A stretch of 64,000 nt of DNA from NCBI GenBank assembly GCA_934630515.1, contig CAKTVV010000007.1:67580-131579 (forward strand), given 5' to 3'. This DNA is from an uncultured Eubacteriales bacterium. GTDB taxonomy: Bacteria; Bacillota; Clostridia; Oscillospirales; Acutalibacteraceae. Position numbers and translations under genes: made by a program. Below are positions 51,839 to 61,106 of this stretch, in pieces (position 1 is the first letter of the stretch; every line of letters starts with the position of its first letter). Below the pieces are notes generated by a model. The model ran no database searches. It was not told where the DNA came from and saw only the letters and a list, made by a program, of their open reading frames with translations.

Positions 51839-54763
51839 TCATGCGCTCTCCCGCCGGCGCTTCAGCTCCCGGTTGATGTCCTCCACGGCGGTTTCCATAG
51901 AGGTGCGCACATTTTCGTTGGACATAAGGATCCGGTTATAGGCATTGAGGATGTGGCGGGAGGTGTAATAACCGCCCAGCACCACCGGCGGCACCACGGC
52001 AGCTTCCGCCGAGCCGACGATCTCGCTCTTTTCGTTCTTTTCCCAAGAGAGGTTCCGGAAGGCCTCCACCGTCGCCGTATTCCACCGGGCACTCTTACCG
52101 ATCTGCGTTTCCACCCGGTTAGCGTAGTCCGTCTGGGTGGCAGCGTCCGTCCACCACTTGAGGAACTCCCACGCCTCATTCTGATGGGTGGACTGGTCAA
52201 TGATCATCAGGCACTCCGCCGTCAGGGAGGAATGGGTGCGGTTCACGCTGCCGTCCGCCTGCTTACGTCCCGGGATAGGCGCCACACCCCATTTGCCGTT
52301 CAGGTCGCCCGCCACGGATTTGATCTGCATATACACGTTGTAGTCCACCACGCCGATGGGCATTTCGCCGTTGCGGAAGCGGTTATAGAAGCTGGCGGAC
52401 TTGGGCACGCCGTAGAGGAGATACAGATTGGTGAATTCCAGCATGGCGTTGTAGGCCTCGGCGGAATCCAGCGCCGTATATTGCAGGGACTCGTCATAAT
52501 AGCTGCCGCCGTGCTGATACAGGAACATATCAAAGCTCGTCACCGCCAGCGGCATATAGAACTGCATATTGTTCTGGTTCAGAACCGGGATCACCTTGTC
52601 ATACAGCTCATCCCAGGTGTTGGGCAGAGACAGCTTCAGCCGAGAAAAGATATCCTTACGATACACCATCACGGCAATATTCTGGGTCTCCGGCAGTGCA
52701 TAGGTATGGCCGTTATACTGCAGCGCCGTGAAATAATTGGTATTGAACCGCTCCGCCACCTGAGGAAAATCCGCAAAGCCGGACACATCCGTCAGGGCGT
52801 TGCGCATGGCGAATTCGCCGATGGAGCTGCTGGATACGCCGGTAGCCACATCCGGCGCCTTGCCGGAGGTCATGGACAGCAGCAGCGCATTGGCGCCGCC
52901 CGCATTGAGTTGTCCGGCAGGCAGCACATTGAGATCCACGCCGATGCCAGTCTTAGCGGTGAAATCCGAGTCGATCATCTGCTTCATGATCGAGCACCAT
53001 TTGGTGCCCCGGGCAGACCAGACGGAGATCTTCGAGGGAATTTCCACATCGCCCGCCGCCGAAACGGAAATGTTGTTATAATCCTTTACAAAGGACTGGG
53101 CGAAATTCACTGCGCCTGCCCACAGCCGAGCCGTCCAGCGGGATCTTCTGACTGTTGCTTCCGCCGGATCGGACAGAATCTCCACCCAATCCAAAATCAG
53201 CGGGTGCATGGTCATCTCCGTGGACCAGGAGCCATAGGAGGTGAGGATCTCATTCAGCGAGGATATCTTCGCCGGAATCACAAAGGGGTCCTGCCGGACA
53301 TTGTTCAGCTGACTGATAAAGCTCTTGAGCTGATAATACTTGGACATCCGCCGTCCGCTGACCGTCTCCAGCTGTTCCATACAGCTGCGCATATCCGCCA
53401 TCAGCGTATCCAGCGTGTCCATCAGATCCGGGATCTGCTTCTCCAGCTCATAATCATAATTGGTGTCGGGGTTTTGCCCGATGATCATTTTGATCTTCAG
53501 CAACAGCTCCGACAGCATGGTCTCGTCGGCGGTCATGAGCGTTTCCAGCGAGCGCAACTCACCCTGGGTCACCGCCAGCGACAGTGTATGCTCTCCTTTG
53601 GTGAGATACACATAATAGGGCACGCCCTGTGCATCCGCCAGCACCTCGGTGCGGAACTCTGCGCCATACCGGAACTTGTACGCCGCAAACTCCTGAAACG
53701 GCACTGCGCCGTCCACGGAAATGCGCCGATAGGAGGGAATGCCGTCCCGATAGTTCATCAGCACCCGCAGTGCAATGGCATACAGACCATCCTGCTCTAC
53801 CGTGAAGCGGTAGGTCACCTCGCTGTTGGGCGCCTGCCATGTGGTGCCGCCGAACACATTGACGGTGGCTTTGCCATACCGGTAGGGGGTGCAGGAGGGG
53901 TCGCCGTTGGATGCGGCCGCCATAGTGGAGCCATTCTTCATCATCGTATGCTCCACCGACTCCGCCTCAAAATACACACGTCCCTCCCCTGCTGTATACC
54001 CCTGCCGGGCATACAGCTCCTGCACCACACTGTAAGCGGGCAGCTGCTGCGGAGCGCAGACCTCGATCCGGGACAAATACACATCCCCGCTGATATAGCC
54101 CAGCGACAGGGTGTGCTGTCCCGCCTCCAGATAGAACTTCAGCGGCGCATCGTACAGCGCATCGCTGTCGTTCACGGTGTACCATTGCCATTCTGCAAGC
54201 TCCACCGGGTCGGCGGCGATCTCATCGCCCACGTTATTCTCCACCGGCGCCCCCTCGTCCCGGAAATACCGGGGAAAGCTGATATTTTCCGCATCGGCAA
54301 AGGGATATTTTCCGTCCAGCATCAGCGCCCGGCTGGCAGCGTTCACCGACGTGCCGGTATTGACATACCGCAGCCGAATACAATAGAGTGCCGACCGGGG
54401 CGCAGTGAACGTCCATTCCACCGCATCCACGGCGTCATTCAACAGAATGGCTCCCGGCTCCCGGGCGTCCTCCGCCGCCGTCACCGTCCCCGCCGCCTGC
54501 GTATAGTCCCGGGCGGCGATCGCCACGGTATCCCCCTCGGCGGCGTCCTCGTAGCCGTTCGCCTGATATTCCTCCAGCAGCTTCCCATAGGAATCGGTGC
54601 GGCTGTATTCAAAGCTCACGCCGTAATCGTTATTCCCCGCCAGCTGCTCGGAGAGCGTCAGCCCGGCTGCCAAAGCCGGGCACACGGCGCTCCCCAGGCA
54701 GCAGACCGCCAGTGCGGCCGCCGCTGCCGCCCGCCGAAAATGTGTATGTACCACGCTTCGCAC
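51839..54763 (-). CDS. Solute-binding protein fused to N-terminal carbohydrate-binding-like modules
   Basis: Protein of 974 residues. The signal peptide ends near CPALAAG without a good lipobox. Two jelly-roll-like modules (about 40-220 and 235-400; compare WTFTAPRSALYCIRLRYV with YRFTVEQDGLYAIALRVL) precede a helical spacer (~410-500). A family-1 solute-binding domain follows from ~560, with KISVWSARGTKWCSIMKQ, VATGVSSSSIGEFAMRNAL, PETQNIAVMVYRKDIF and WEFLKWWTDAATQ. The start is the GTG at 54763 with GGAGG eight bases upstream; the longer frame runs into the upstream gene. A binding protein fused to such modules is rare. Confidence 0.82.
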   Translation of the reverse strand: MRSVVHTHFRRAAAAAALAVCCLGSAVCPALAAGLTLSEQLAGNNDYGVSFEYSRTDSYGKLLEEYQANGYEDAAEGDTVAIAARDYTQAAGTVTAAEDAREPGAILLNDAVDAVEWTFTAPRSALYCIRLRYVNTGTSVNAASRALMLDGKYPFADAENISFPRYFRDEGAPVENNVGDEIAADPVELAEWQWYTVNDSDALYDAPLKFYLEAGQHTLSLGYISGDVYLSRIEVCAPQQLPAYSVVQELYARQGYTAGEGRVYFEAESVEHTMMKNGSTMAAASNGDPSCTPYRYGKATVNVFGGTTWQAPNSEVTYRFTVEQDGLYAIALRVLMNYRDGIPSYRRISVDGAVPFQEFAAYKFRYGAEFRTEVLADAQGVPYYVYLTKGEHTLSLAVTQGELRSLETLMTADETMLSELLLKIKMIIGQNPDTNYDYELEKQIPDLMDTLDTLMADMRSCMEQLETVSGRRMSKYYQLKSFISQLNNVRQDPFVIPAKISSLNEILTSYGSWSTEMTMHPLILDWVEILSDPAEATVRRSRWTARLWAGAVNFAQSFVKDYNNISVSAAGDVEIPSKISVWSARGTKWCSIMKQMIDSDFTAKTGIGVDLNVLPAGQLNAGGANALLLSMTSGKAPDVATGVSSSSIGEFAMRNALTDVSGFADFPQVAERFNTNYFTALQYNGHTYALPETQNIAVMVYRKDIFSRLKLSLPNTWDELYDKVIPVLNQNNMQFYMPLAVTSFDMFLYQHGGSYYDESLQYTALDSAEAYNAMLEFTNLYLLYGVPKSASFYNRFRNGEMPIGVVDYNVYMQIKSVAGDLNGKWGVAPIPGRKQADGSVNRTHSSLTAECLMIIDQSTHQNEAWEFLKWWTDAATQTDYANRVETQIGKSARWNTATVEAFRNLSWEKNEKSEIVGSAEAAVVPPVVLGGYYTSRHILNAYNRILMSNENVRTSMETAVEDINRELKRRRESA

Positions 54764-54791
54764 CAACCTTACCTCCGTGTGTATGCTGCGG

Positions 54792-57700
54792 TCAATTCCG
54801 GATGTTGGAGAAGATGATGTGGCCGTCCTCATAGGAGACCTCATACTGCCCCTCGGTATCGTCCTCGCACTCCTGCAGGAGCGCCTCCAGCTCCGCCTTA
54901 TTCAGCACCTGCTGGGATCTCTTATATACATACCTCTCAAAGCTCTGATTCTGGAAATTTTTGATCACCGTCAGCGCATTATACGCCAGTTCATCGTCCA
55001 GCAGATCTCCGGCGACGTTATTCCGGCTGCTGAAATCCAGCTGCTCCCACAGCTCATACATCCGCTGGTAGGCAGCTTTATCCAGCTTTTTCAGCGCCGG
55101 CAGGTTCTTTTCCAGCTCCAGAATAAATGCGGTCGCCGCCGCTGTATCCTCAAACACGTCCTGCTTTTCCTCATAGACGAATTCCAGATCCACCTCGCTG
55201 GCATAGTTGGTGGTGACGGTGAAGTATGCTCCGTTTTCCACCAGCGAATCCGCCAACAGGTGGCGATACAGCGCATTGGAGCGGTCGAATTTTACCAGCA
55301 CCTTGCCGCTGATCCAGCTGATCTGCAAATAATAGTGGCCGTCGCTGGCCTTCACCACCGACAGGGTGAAATAATCCGCATCCACGATCGCCGGCTCATA
55401 GGCGCCGTAGGTCATGGTCTTGCCATCCATTTTCAGCAGAATGTGGGTGCGGTTATCCCCCGCCGCCGGGCGGTTATACAGCATCAGCACGATTCCGTTG
55501 TCCAGGTCGCTGCTGCTGTTGCCGGCGGGCGTCTTATCCTTGAGGAAGCCCACATAGGTGACGCAGCCCTTCCGGACCATGTTGAGGTTGATATTCACCG
55601 ACCAGTTCTGGAGATTTTCCAGCTTGGTCTGGTGCACCGCCTGGGTACCCGCCGGCATCTTCAGACTCGCACTGCCGGTGGTGGTTTCTGCCGTGCAGCC
55701 ATAGGGAACCGAGAAATCCCAGCCGTTCTTCGCCGTGGAGGCGTTCTTGTCCAGAATGGTCACATTAGCGGCGGAAAAGCCGTTGCGTCCGCCGATAAAG
55801 AAGTGCGCCGCAGCGCCGTACTGCTCCATAAAGCTGTCCAAGCGGGCGTAGCTGTATCCGTCGCACACCTGCCCGTCGATCACCAGATACCAGTGACCGT
55901 CCTGCCGAGTGAATGCAAAGCGGTGCAGCGCATCGAAATCGAATCCGGGTATGTTGGCCACCCGCTCGCTCTCCCCCGCCTTATCAAAGAAAGTGACCGC
56001 CAGCGTCGAGCCGGAGGGGCGCAGAATGAAAGAGACCGTATCCGCCGCCTTGTTGGTCAATCCGGCATTCTTCGTCTCGGCGCTCAGACCCATAAATGCA
56101 AACTGGCCCGAGCCGCAACCCATTCCCACCCAGTAGAGGGCGCTTGCCGCCGCATCAAAGGTCTTGGTGGTGGTAGCATACACATCTCCTGTGAGTGTAT
56201 CCCGGGTACTGGTAAAGGTATAGGCATTCTCCAGATCACCGGTGTATTCCACTCCGTAGCTGGCACTGTACCAATCCAGCGAGCGCAGCTTATCGGCGTC
56301 CACCGCCGCCTCGCACGCCTGGAGCTTTTCCAGCAGTGCCGGGGCGATCACGGATTTGTCCGTCAGATCGTTATACGCCCGCCGCACCGTCACCACAGCC
56401 GTTTCATCCGTATAAGCAATATCCGCCGGCTGAGGCAGCTGTTCAATGGCCTGCGCCACCGCATAGGCGGGCTTCAGCGCCGCCAACCGCTCCTCCAGAG
56501 CGGACAGCAGCTCCACCGCCGCCTGATCCACGATATACAGCTGGAAATCCTCCATGCCGTTGTATATAGTGCGCAGTTCGGTCACGGCGGTGTTCTTTTC
56601 CTCGAAATTCGCCAGCGTGATATCCGCCGGTGCGCCCACCGCCTTCACCCGATCATAAAACTCGTCGGCGGTCCTCCGCATAGCGGCAAACTCCTCATCC
56701 ACCGCCGTCAGAGCGGCGATGACCTGCTCCAGCTTCTCCGCATAAGCGGTATCCAGTGCTCCCCGGTTATCCCCCAGTGCGATATACGCAGTGAATGCCG
56801 CCTTGATGGCATCCTTATGGGCAGTGGTGACCTCCTCCGGCGCCGGCAGAGCGTCAATCTGCGCTTTCAGCGCCTTGATGGCTTTCTTCAATGCCTCCTG
56901 CCGCTTTTCCAGCACAAACAGCCGGACGGACTCTGCGGCAGCAATTTTCTCCGCCGACACCGCATACCGATAGGGATCGGCGTCGTATGCCGCCAGAATT
57001 TCCTCGCCCTCCTCCAGAGTGGCGGGCTGCTGCTCCAGCAGCTCGTTCAAATGCGCTAGCCGTCCGGAGATCTCCGCTGCGGCGGAGGGCTTCAACGTCA
57101 CCGAGGTGGTGGCGCCCGCCGTTACACTGCGGTTATGGAACCGCACATACACCGGCTTGCCGGCAAAGGCGGAGAAATCGTCGATCTTGAACGCCGCCGC
57201 CTTGGAAATCAGCCCGGCGCCGTACACATACAAATACACCTTGCCGTCCGCCTTGCCGAAATAATAGTTCTTCTGAGAATCCGCCGGGTCGTTATTGTTA
57301 AACAGGTTATTGTTGGCGCCGAAATAGGTTTTCCAGGTGCTGCCATCAAAATAGCCGCAATGGACGCCGCCCATATTCGCCAGCTGTACAAAATAGAAGG
57401 TCTTTTCCGTGCCGTCGGAGAAGGTGGGATCGGTGGACAGGGTAATACCGAACCACTGCTGCCCCGCCGTATTGTGGTCCTTTATGTAGCATTCCATATG
57501 GAATTCCGGGCTGTTGCCCTCCTCATCGAGAGTGGTGATGGGCGCCATCGACGCAATGGACGAGCTGCCCGTATTTTGCAGACTGGCCGTATATATGCCC
57601 GCCTCCGTGTCAGCGGTGCCGGAAACGGCATTTGCCTTCACCATAGTGGCGGAATTGTTGTCATCGTTGCCGTATCCGTCCAGAGAAGCGGTCAGAAAGC

Positions 57701-58406
57701 CGTCGTTATAGGATTTTTCCATCTGCAGATTAAACGCATCCGCCGTCAGCAGCTTGGTGCATCCGGCATAGAAATGGAAGAATGCGTCCCGCTCCAGCAG
57801 CTCCCGGGCGAAATGGTTCTCCAGCTTGCAAGCTGCGGCGATCTCCTCCGCACAGCCTGCGCCGTTGAGCACATTGCCGTTCCACGCCAGATAATAGCTG
57901 CCGTTTTCCTTCACTACCGTGATCTTGGAATACCGGTCACGGGTGTAGCCCGCCTTGGAGAACACCACCTCATACTTACCCTTATAGAGTACCTTGACGG
58001 CGACGGTATTCTCGTTCCCGTTATAACCGTTCACCCGGCAGAAACGGATAGAATTCTCATCGTTCAGATCGTAGGAGTAAGCCGTGGTCAGACCGAAATA
58101 GGTTTCCGCATAGGACGCCTCCCGGCAGCGCACAAGATATCCGCTGGACAGAGGATAAGTCCGCCGGGATATCAGTTCAAAAGCGGAGCCATCGGCATTC
58201 GCCGCCGTCGTGTGCAGGGCATACCGCCCCTCCCCGTCGGTATCCAGCGTATTCTTCTCCGTGTCAGTGAGCATCAGCCATTCGGAGCCGTCCGAAAGCG
58301 TCACCGGAGTACCCTTTTCCGCCGCAGAAACAAACGGCACACCGGGATACCAGACCGCTGCCAGCAGGGCGATACTGCAAACCATAGCCAATACTTTCTG
58401 TTTCAT
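54792..58406 (-). CDS. Giant secreted multi-domain protein with jelly-roll and helical modules
   Basis: Secreted protein of 1204 residues with a signal peptide ending at FVSAAEKG. At least three concanavalin/LamG-like jelly-roll modules can be seen: one in the first ~220 residues, a second at ~225-440, and later ones from about 720 onwards (for example AFTRQDGHWYLVIDGQVCDG and NWSVNINLNMVRKGC). Between them are two helical, FIVAR-like stretches (~440-715; QEALKKAIKALKAQIDALP, YAVAQAIEQLPQPADIAYT). No LPXTG, SLH or membrane anchor was seen. It may bind a polymer outside the cell. First structural gene of the locus, ATG at 58406 or the ATG just before. Confidence 0.78.
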   Translation of the reverse strand: MKQKVLAMVCSIALLAAVWYPGVPFVSAAEKGTPVTLSDGSEWLMLTDTEKNTLDTDGEGRYALHTTAANADGSAFELISRRTYPLSSGYLVRCREASYAETYFGLTTAYSYDLNDENSIRFCRVNGYNGNENTVAVKVLYKGKYEVVFSKAGYTRDRYSKITVVKENGSYYLAWNGNVLNGAGCAEEIAAACKLENHFARELLERDAFFHFYAGCTKLLTADAFNLQMEKSYNDGFLTASLDGYGNDDNNSATMVKANAVSGTADTEAGIYTASLQNTGSSSIASMAPITTLDEEGNSPEFHMECYIKDHNTAGQQWFGITLSTDPTFSDGTEKTFYFVQLANMGGVHCGYFDGSTWKTYFGANNNLFNNNDPADSQKNYYFGKADGKVYLYVYGAGLISKAAAFKIDDFSAFAGKPVYVRFHNRSVTAGATTSVTLKPSAAAEISGRLAHLNELLEQQPATLEEGEEILAAYDADPYRYAVSAEKIAAAESVRLFVLEKRQEALKKAIKALKAQIDALPAPEEVTTAHKDAIKAAFTAYIALGDNRGALDTAYAEKLEQVIAALTAVDEEFAAMRRTADEFYDRVKAVGAPADITLANFEEKNTAVTELRTIYNGMEDFQLYIVDQAAVELLSALEERLAALKPAYAVAQAIEQLPQPADIAYTDETAVVTVRRAYNDLTDKSVIAPALLEKLQACEAAVDADKLRSLDWYSASYGVEYTGDLENAYTFTSTRDTLTGDVYATTTKTFDAAASALYWVGMGCGSGQFAFMGLSAETKNAGLTNKAADTVSFILRPSGSTLAVTFFDKAGESERVANIPGFDFDALHRFAFTRQDGHWYLVIDGQVCDGYSYARLDSFMEQYGAAAHFFIGGRNGFSAANVTILDKNASTAKNGWDFSVPYGCTAETTTGSASLKMPAGTQAVHQTKLENLQNWSVNINLNMVRKGCVTYVGFLKDKTPAGNSSSDLDNGIVLMLYNRPAAGDNRTHILLKMDGKTMTYGAYEPAIVDADYFTLSVVKASDGHYYLQISWISGKVLVKFDRSNALYRHLLADSLVENGAYFTVTTNYASEVDLEFVYEEKQDVFEDTAAATAFILELEKNLPALKKLDKAAYQRMYELWEQLDFSSRNNVAGDLLDDELAYNALTVIKNFQNQSFERYVYKRSQQVLNKAELEALLQECEDDTEGQYEVSYEDGHIIFSNIRN

Positions 58407-58490
58407 CATTCGCTCCGTTCTCCGCATCCGTTCGATGGCGGTATGTTAATTGAAAACACTCAGCCGCATATTCCGACGGTTGATGAATTG

Positions 58491-58519
58491 ATTATAGCAA
58501 ATCGAAAAATCCCTGTCGA
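58491..58519 (-). promoter_or_regulatory. Promoter of the glycan-locus operon
   Basis: On the minus strand, TCGACA (58519-58514), 17-nt spacer, TATAAT (58496-58491). Leader of ~80 nt to the first structural gene. The weak -35 fits activation by the AraC-type regulator encoded upstream. Confidence 0.75.
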
Positions 58520-58530
58520 TAGTCTCGACA
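58514..58530. promoter_or_regulatory. Candidate operator dyad overlapping the -35
   Basis: TGTCGA-TAGTC-TCGACA is a perfect 6-bp dyad with a 5-bp spacer that covers the -35 element. A second, interlocked dyad (ATAGT / ACTAT) lies in 58519-58535. Both are placed for binding of a regulator. Confidence 0.45.
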
Positions 58531-58658
58531 ACTATCCGCAATTATTGTATGCAACTTAGCAAAAATTTTGGTTATTTTCTCCGTGAAAACCATTCAGCTG
58601 CCACCCGAATTGTAAAAAATTGCTATCCATCCTCAAATAATTGCTCTCCGGAAGCGCC

Positions 58659-59639
58659 CTATTCATTCTCGCAATTTGCATCCTCCTCCAGCTCCCCATT
58701 TACATCGTCGCTGCTCAACTGCCCCACCACGCTTTCCCGATATTTGCTGGGCAGCACGCCGAACCGCTTTTGAAAGGCCCGTGTGAAGCTATTGGTGTTG
58801 CTAAAGCCGCACTTCTCCGCCACATCTTTAATGCGCATCTTCTGTAAAAACATATACTGTGCCATCTTCAAGCGATAGTCGTTGAGGTAGCTATAAGGCG
58901 GAACGCCGTGGTATTTCTTGAATAGCCGAATAAAATGATAGGTGGAGATGAACGCATCACCTGCCAACTGCTGCACCGTGATCTTTTCGCCGTAATGGTT
59001 CTGAATATATTCCACCGCCCGATTTACCAGCTTCTCCTGCGGATCGGTGAAGGAGCTTTTGAACTCAAAGCAGATGATATGCGTCAAAATATCCGAGATC
59101 CAGTTGCTCAGCAGGTAATGCGTGGAGGTCTTGACGCTGTGCAGCTCATTCAATATATCGTCAAACCGGTCGTTGATGATTCCCATGTCCTTTGTCAGGA
59201 TCATCGAAGCCTTCTCCGCCACACACAGGGCGGAATCGTTGGCGAGAAAATGCAGATGCTTATAGGTCCAGGTTTCTCCTTTTTTGACCCGGAAGGTGTG
59301 ATGGACCCGGCAATCCAGCAGCAGCACCGTATTGGGCAGGCACTCAAACTCCCGTCCGTCGATATTGATGATGCCCCGTCCCGCCACCGTGTCGATGGCC
59401 TCAAACGATTCCACATCCCGGCGGTCGGTCACATGACGGTCGCCCACCTCATAATACCCCGCCGCCACCAGGGAAAACGGCACATCTTTCCAGGAGTCCT
59501 CAATGAGCATCTCCTTCATCACCCCGATCTCCGGGATGATGTCCTTGCGCTTGCTTTTCGGTGCATTATCCAGGCTCAGCTTGCCTAAAAACAGGTCGTA
59601 TATGTTTTTATAGTCCATAAAGGCATTGGTTTCGCTCAA
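58659..59639 (-). CDS. AraC-family transcription regulator
   Basis: Regulator of 326 residues. An N-terminal cupin-like ligand domain (~60-150, with FECLPNTVLLLDCRVHHTFRV) comes first, then a linker, and a C-terminal AraC DNA-binding domain with two helix-turn-helix units (ITVQQLAGDAFISTYHFIRLFKKYHG and IKDVAEKCGFSNTNSFTRAFQKRFG). The start is a TTG at 59639 with AAAGGGGG seven bases upstream. Encoded just before the glycan locus and in the same direction, so it likely controls it in response to a sugar. The acidic tail (GELEEDANCENE) is unusual. Confidence 0.92.
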   Translation of the reverse strand: MSETNAFMDYKNIYDLFLGKLSLDNAPKSKRKDIIPEIGVMKEMLIEDSWKDVPFSLVAAGYYEVGDRHVTDRRDVESFEAIDTVAGRGIINIDGREFECLPNTVLLLDCRVHHTFRVKKGETWTYKHLHFLANDSALCVAEKASMILTKDMGIINDRFDDILNELHSVKTSTHYLLSNWISDILTHIICFEFKSSFTDPQEKLVNRAVEYIQNHYGEKITVQQLAGDAFISTYHFIRLFKKYHGVPPYSYLNDYRLKMAQYMFLQKMRIKDVAEKCGFSNTNSFTRAFQKRFGVLPSKYRESVVGQLSSDDVNGELEEDANCENE

Positions 59640-60247
59640 AAGATTTCCCCCTTTCAACTACTGTCGCCGGGTCCCCGTAAACCGCCGGGGTTCATATCAA
59701 TTATTCCACTTTGCTCTTGCATTTTTCATAGGGCTCTGTGCGCATGATTAGCATATCATTTCTTAAAAAACATATCAATTGCAGCGCCGTACAATAGCAA
59801 TTTTTGTATCCTAATTCGCAATTTTTGTAGGCGTCTCACTGAAAAATATCCTTATTTTTCCAAAATCACACAATATATTTGATCAAAATGAAGAAATGCA
59901 GTTGATTTCAGAGGCAACAATTGATGGTGCCGCTTTTCAGCATCCGATATCAATTTGTGAAGACTTTTCGGCAACGCCTTTTCGCAAGGCATAGCAATAA
60001 TCAGTGATTGATATTCCGCTATATACCTTTTCAACTGAACCCAATCACCTTCGGAGGCTTTACACCATCCGATCCTTCTGTATGGGATCTGCCCGATGGA
60101 AAGCAATTATATTAAGTACGCAAACTTATGCGATAGATATTATTCGCAAAAGTATATGACAAGTTTATTATTCTCCGCAAAATACCAGTATCTAAATACA
60201 TTCTTCGTCCCTTTTGCTTCTGTAAATACAAGCGGTCTGTATTTCAG
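59640..60247. other. AT-rich 608-bp stretch without a supported gene
   Basis: Base composition changes from GC-rich to AT-rich here. An open frame of 84 codons on the minus strand (59852-60106, TTG start) has some protein-like character (ALPKSLHKLISDAEKRHHQ) but no ribosome site, no upstream continuation and no recognised family. It could be a remnant. No terminator or known RNA was seen. The amidohydrolase ATG at 60248 follows without a Shine-Dalgarno sequence. Confidence 0.5.
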
Positions 60248-61105
60248 ATGAAACACGCATTCAGAAACGGGATCATTCTGGACGGAACAGAAACTATGAT
60301 TCCGCAGCCTGGAAAAGCCATTCTCGTCGATAACGGTGTCATTGCGGATATCGTGGCAGAAACCGCTATTCCCGCCGGGTATGAGCAGGTGGATCTGGGC
60401 GGAAAATACATCCTGCCGGGGCTGATCAATCTGCATGTGCGTCTGGCAAGCTCCGGAAAGCCGAAGAAAAAGCCCTCGGATCCGGTGAAGCTGGTGCGGC
60501 TCATCACCTCGAATGCCGTCACTCGCAGCCTCGGCCGGAAGTTAGTTGCCGATTACGCCAAAACGCAGCTGCTCAGCGGCGTCACCACCATACGCACCGT
60601 GGGCGGGATCGCAGATTTCGACACGACCGTTCGGGACGACATCCGCTCCGGAAAGCGCATCGGCCCTCGTATTCTGGCATCAAGTATGGCGATATCGGTG
60701 GAGGGCGGTCATATGGCGGGGTCGCTGGCGTATGAGGCTGCCACGCCGGAGGAGGCTGCCGCCTATGTAGATCGGATCGCAGAGGACAAGCCGGACATCA
60801 TCAAGCTGATGATCACCGGCGGTGTGCTGGATGCAGAAAAGGTCGGCGAACCGGGCGTGCTCCGTATGCCGCCGTCGCTGGTCAAGGCAGCCTGCGACCG
60901 GGCGCATGCGCTGGGCTTTACGGTAGCGGCACATGTAGAAAGCCCGGAGGGGGTAAAGGTTGTGCTGGTTGCTTTGACGCCGCTGATCGCCATTCAGCTT
61001 ATGGGACTTGTATATAAGCTGAAGACCGGAAAGAGGACATCGACGGGAACGGCTGAAATTGCCGACGATTGCGATGCAATCGTTGACCTTGAGGAGGGTG
61101 AGTAA
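60248..61105 (+). pseudogene. Chimeric gene: amidohydrolase N-terminal half fused to the end of a DUF1538 protein
   Basis: Residues 1 to ~237 are the N-terminal half of an imidazolonepropionase/prolidase-type amidohydrolase: LGGKYILPGLINLHVRL, LLSGVTTIRTVGGIADFD, SVEGGHMAG and GFTVAAHVESPEGVKV. Normally the metal-binding barrel would continue for another ~150 residues. Instead the frame passes at about 60955-60965 into VVLVALTPLIAIQLMGLVYKLKTGK, which looks like the last membrane helix and tail of a DUF1538 protein. The P-II gene, a usual partner of DUF1538, follows at once. No Shine-Dalgarno precedes the ATG. The product lacks key active-site parts, so it is very likely non-functional. Confidence 0.7.
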
Positions 61106-61106
61106 A

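Noticed and set aside
51953..54817. Very long open frame on the plus strand opposite the fused solute-binding protein (954 codons)
   Set aside because: It is antisense to a well-supported gene. The composition is rich in His, Arg, Gln and Gly, as expected from the complement of GC-rich coding sequence, with no ribosome site or known motif.
54777..57059. Plus-strand frame of 760 codons opposite the giant secreted protein
   Set aside because: Shadow of the coding strand with His/Arg/Gln-rich composition; the opposite frame has a signal peptide and domain repeats.
59852..60106. 84-codon minus-strand frame in the AT-rich block
   Set aside because: Only a TTG start, no ribosome site, no family recognised. 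Kept as a possible remnant in the note on this stretch, not as a gene.
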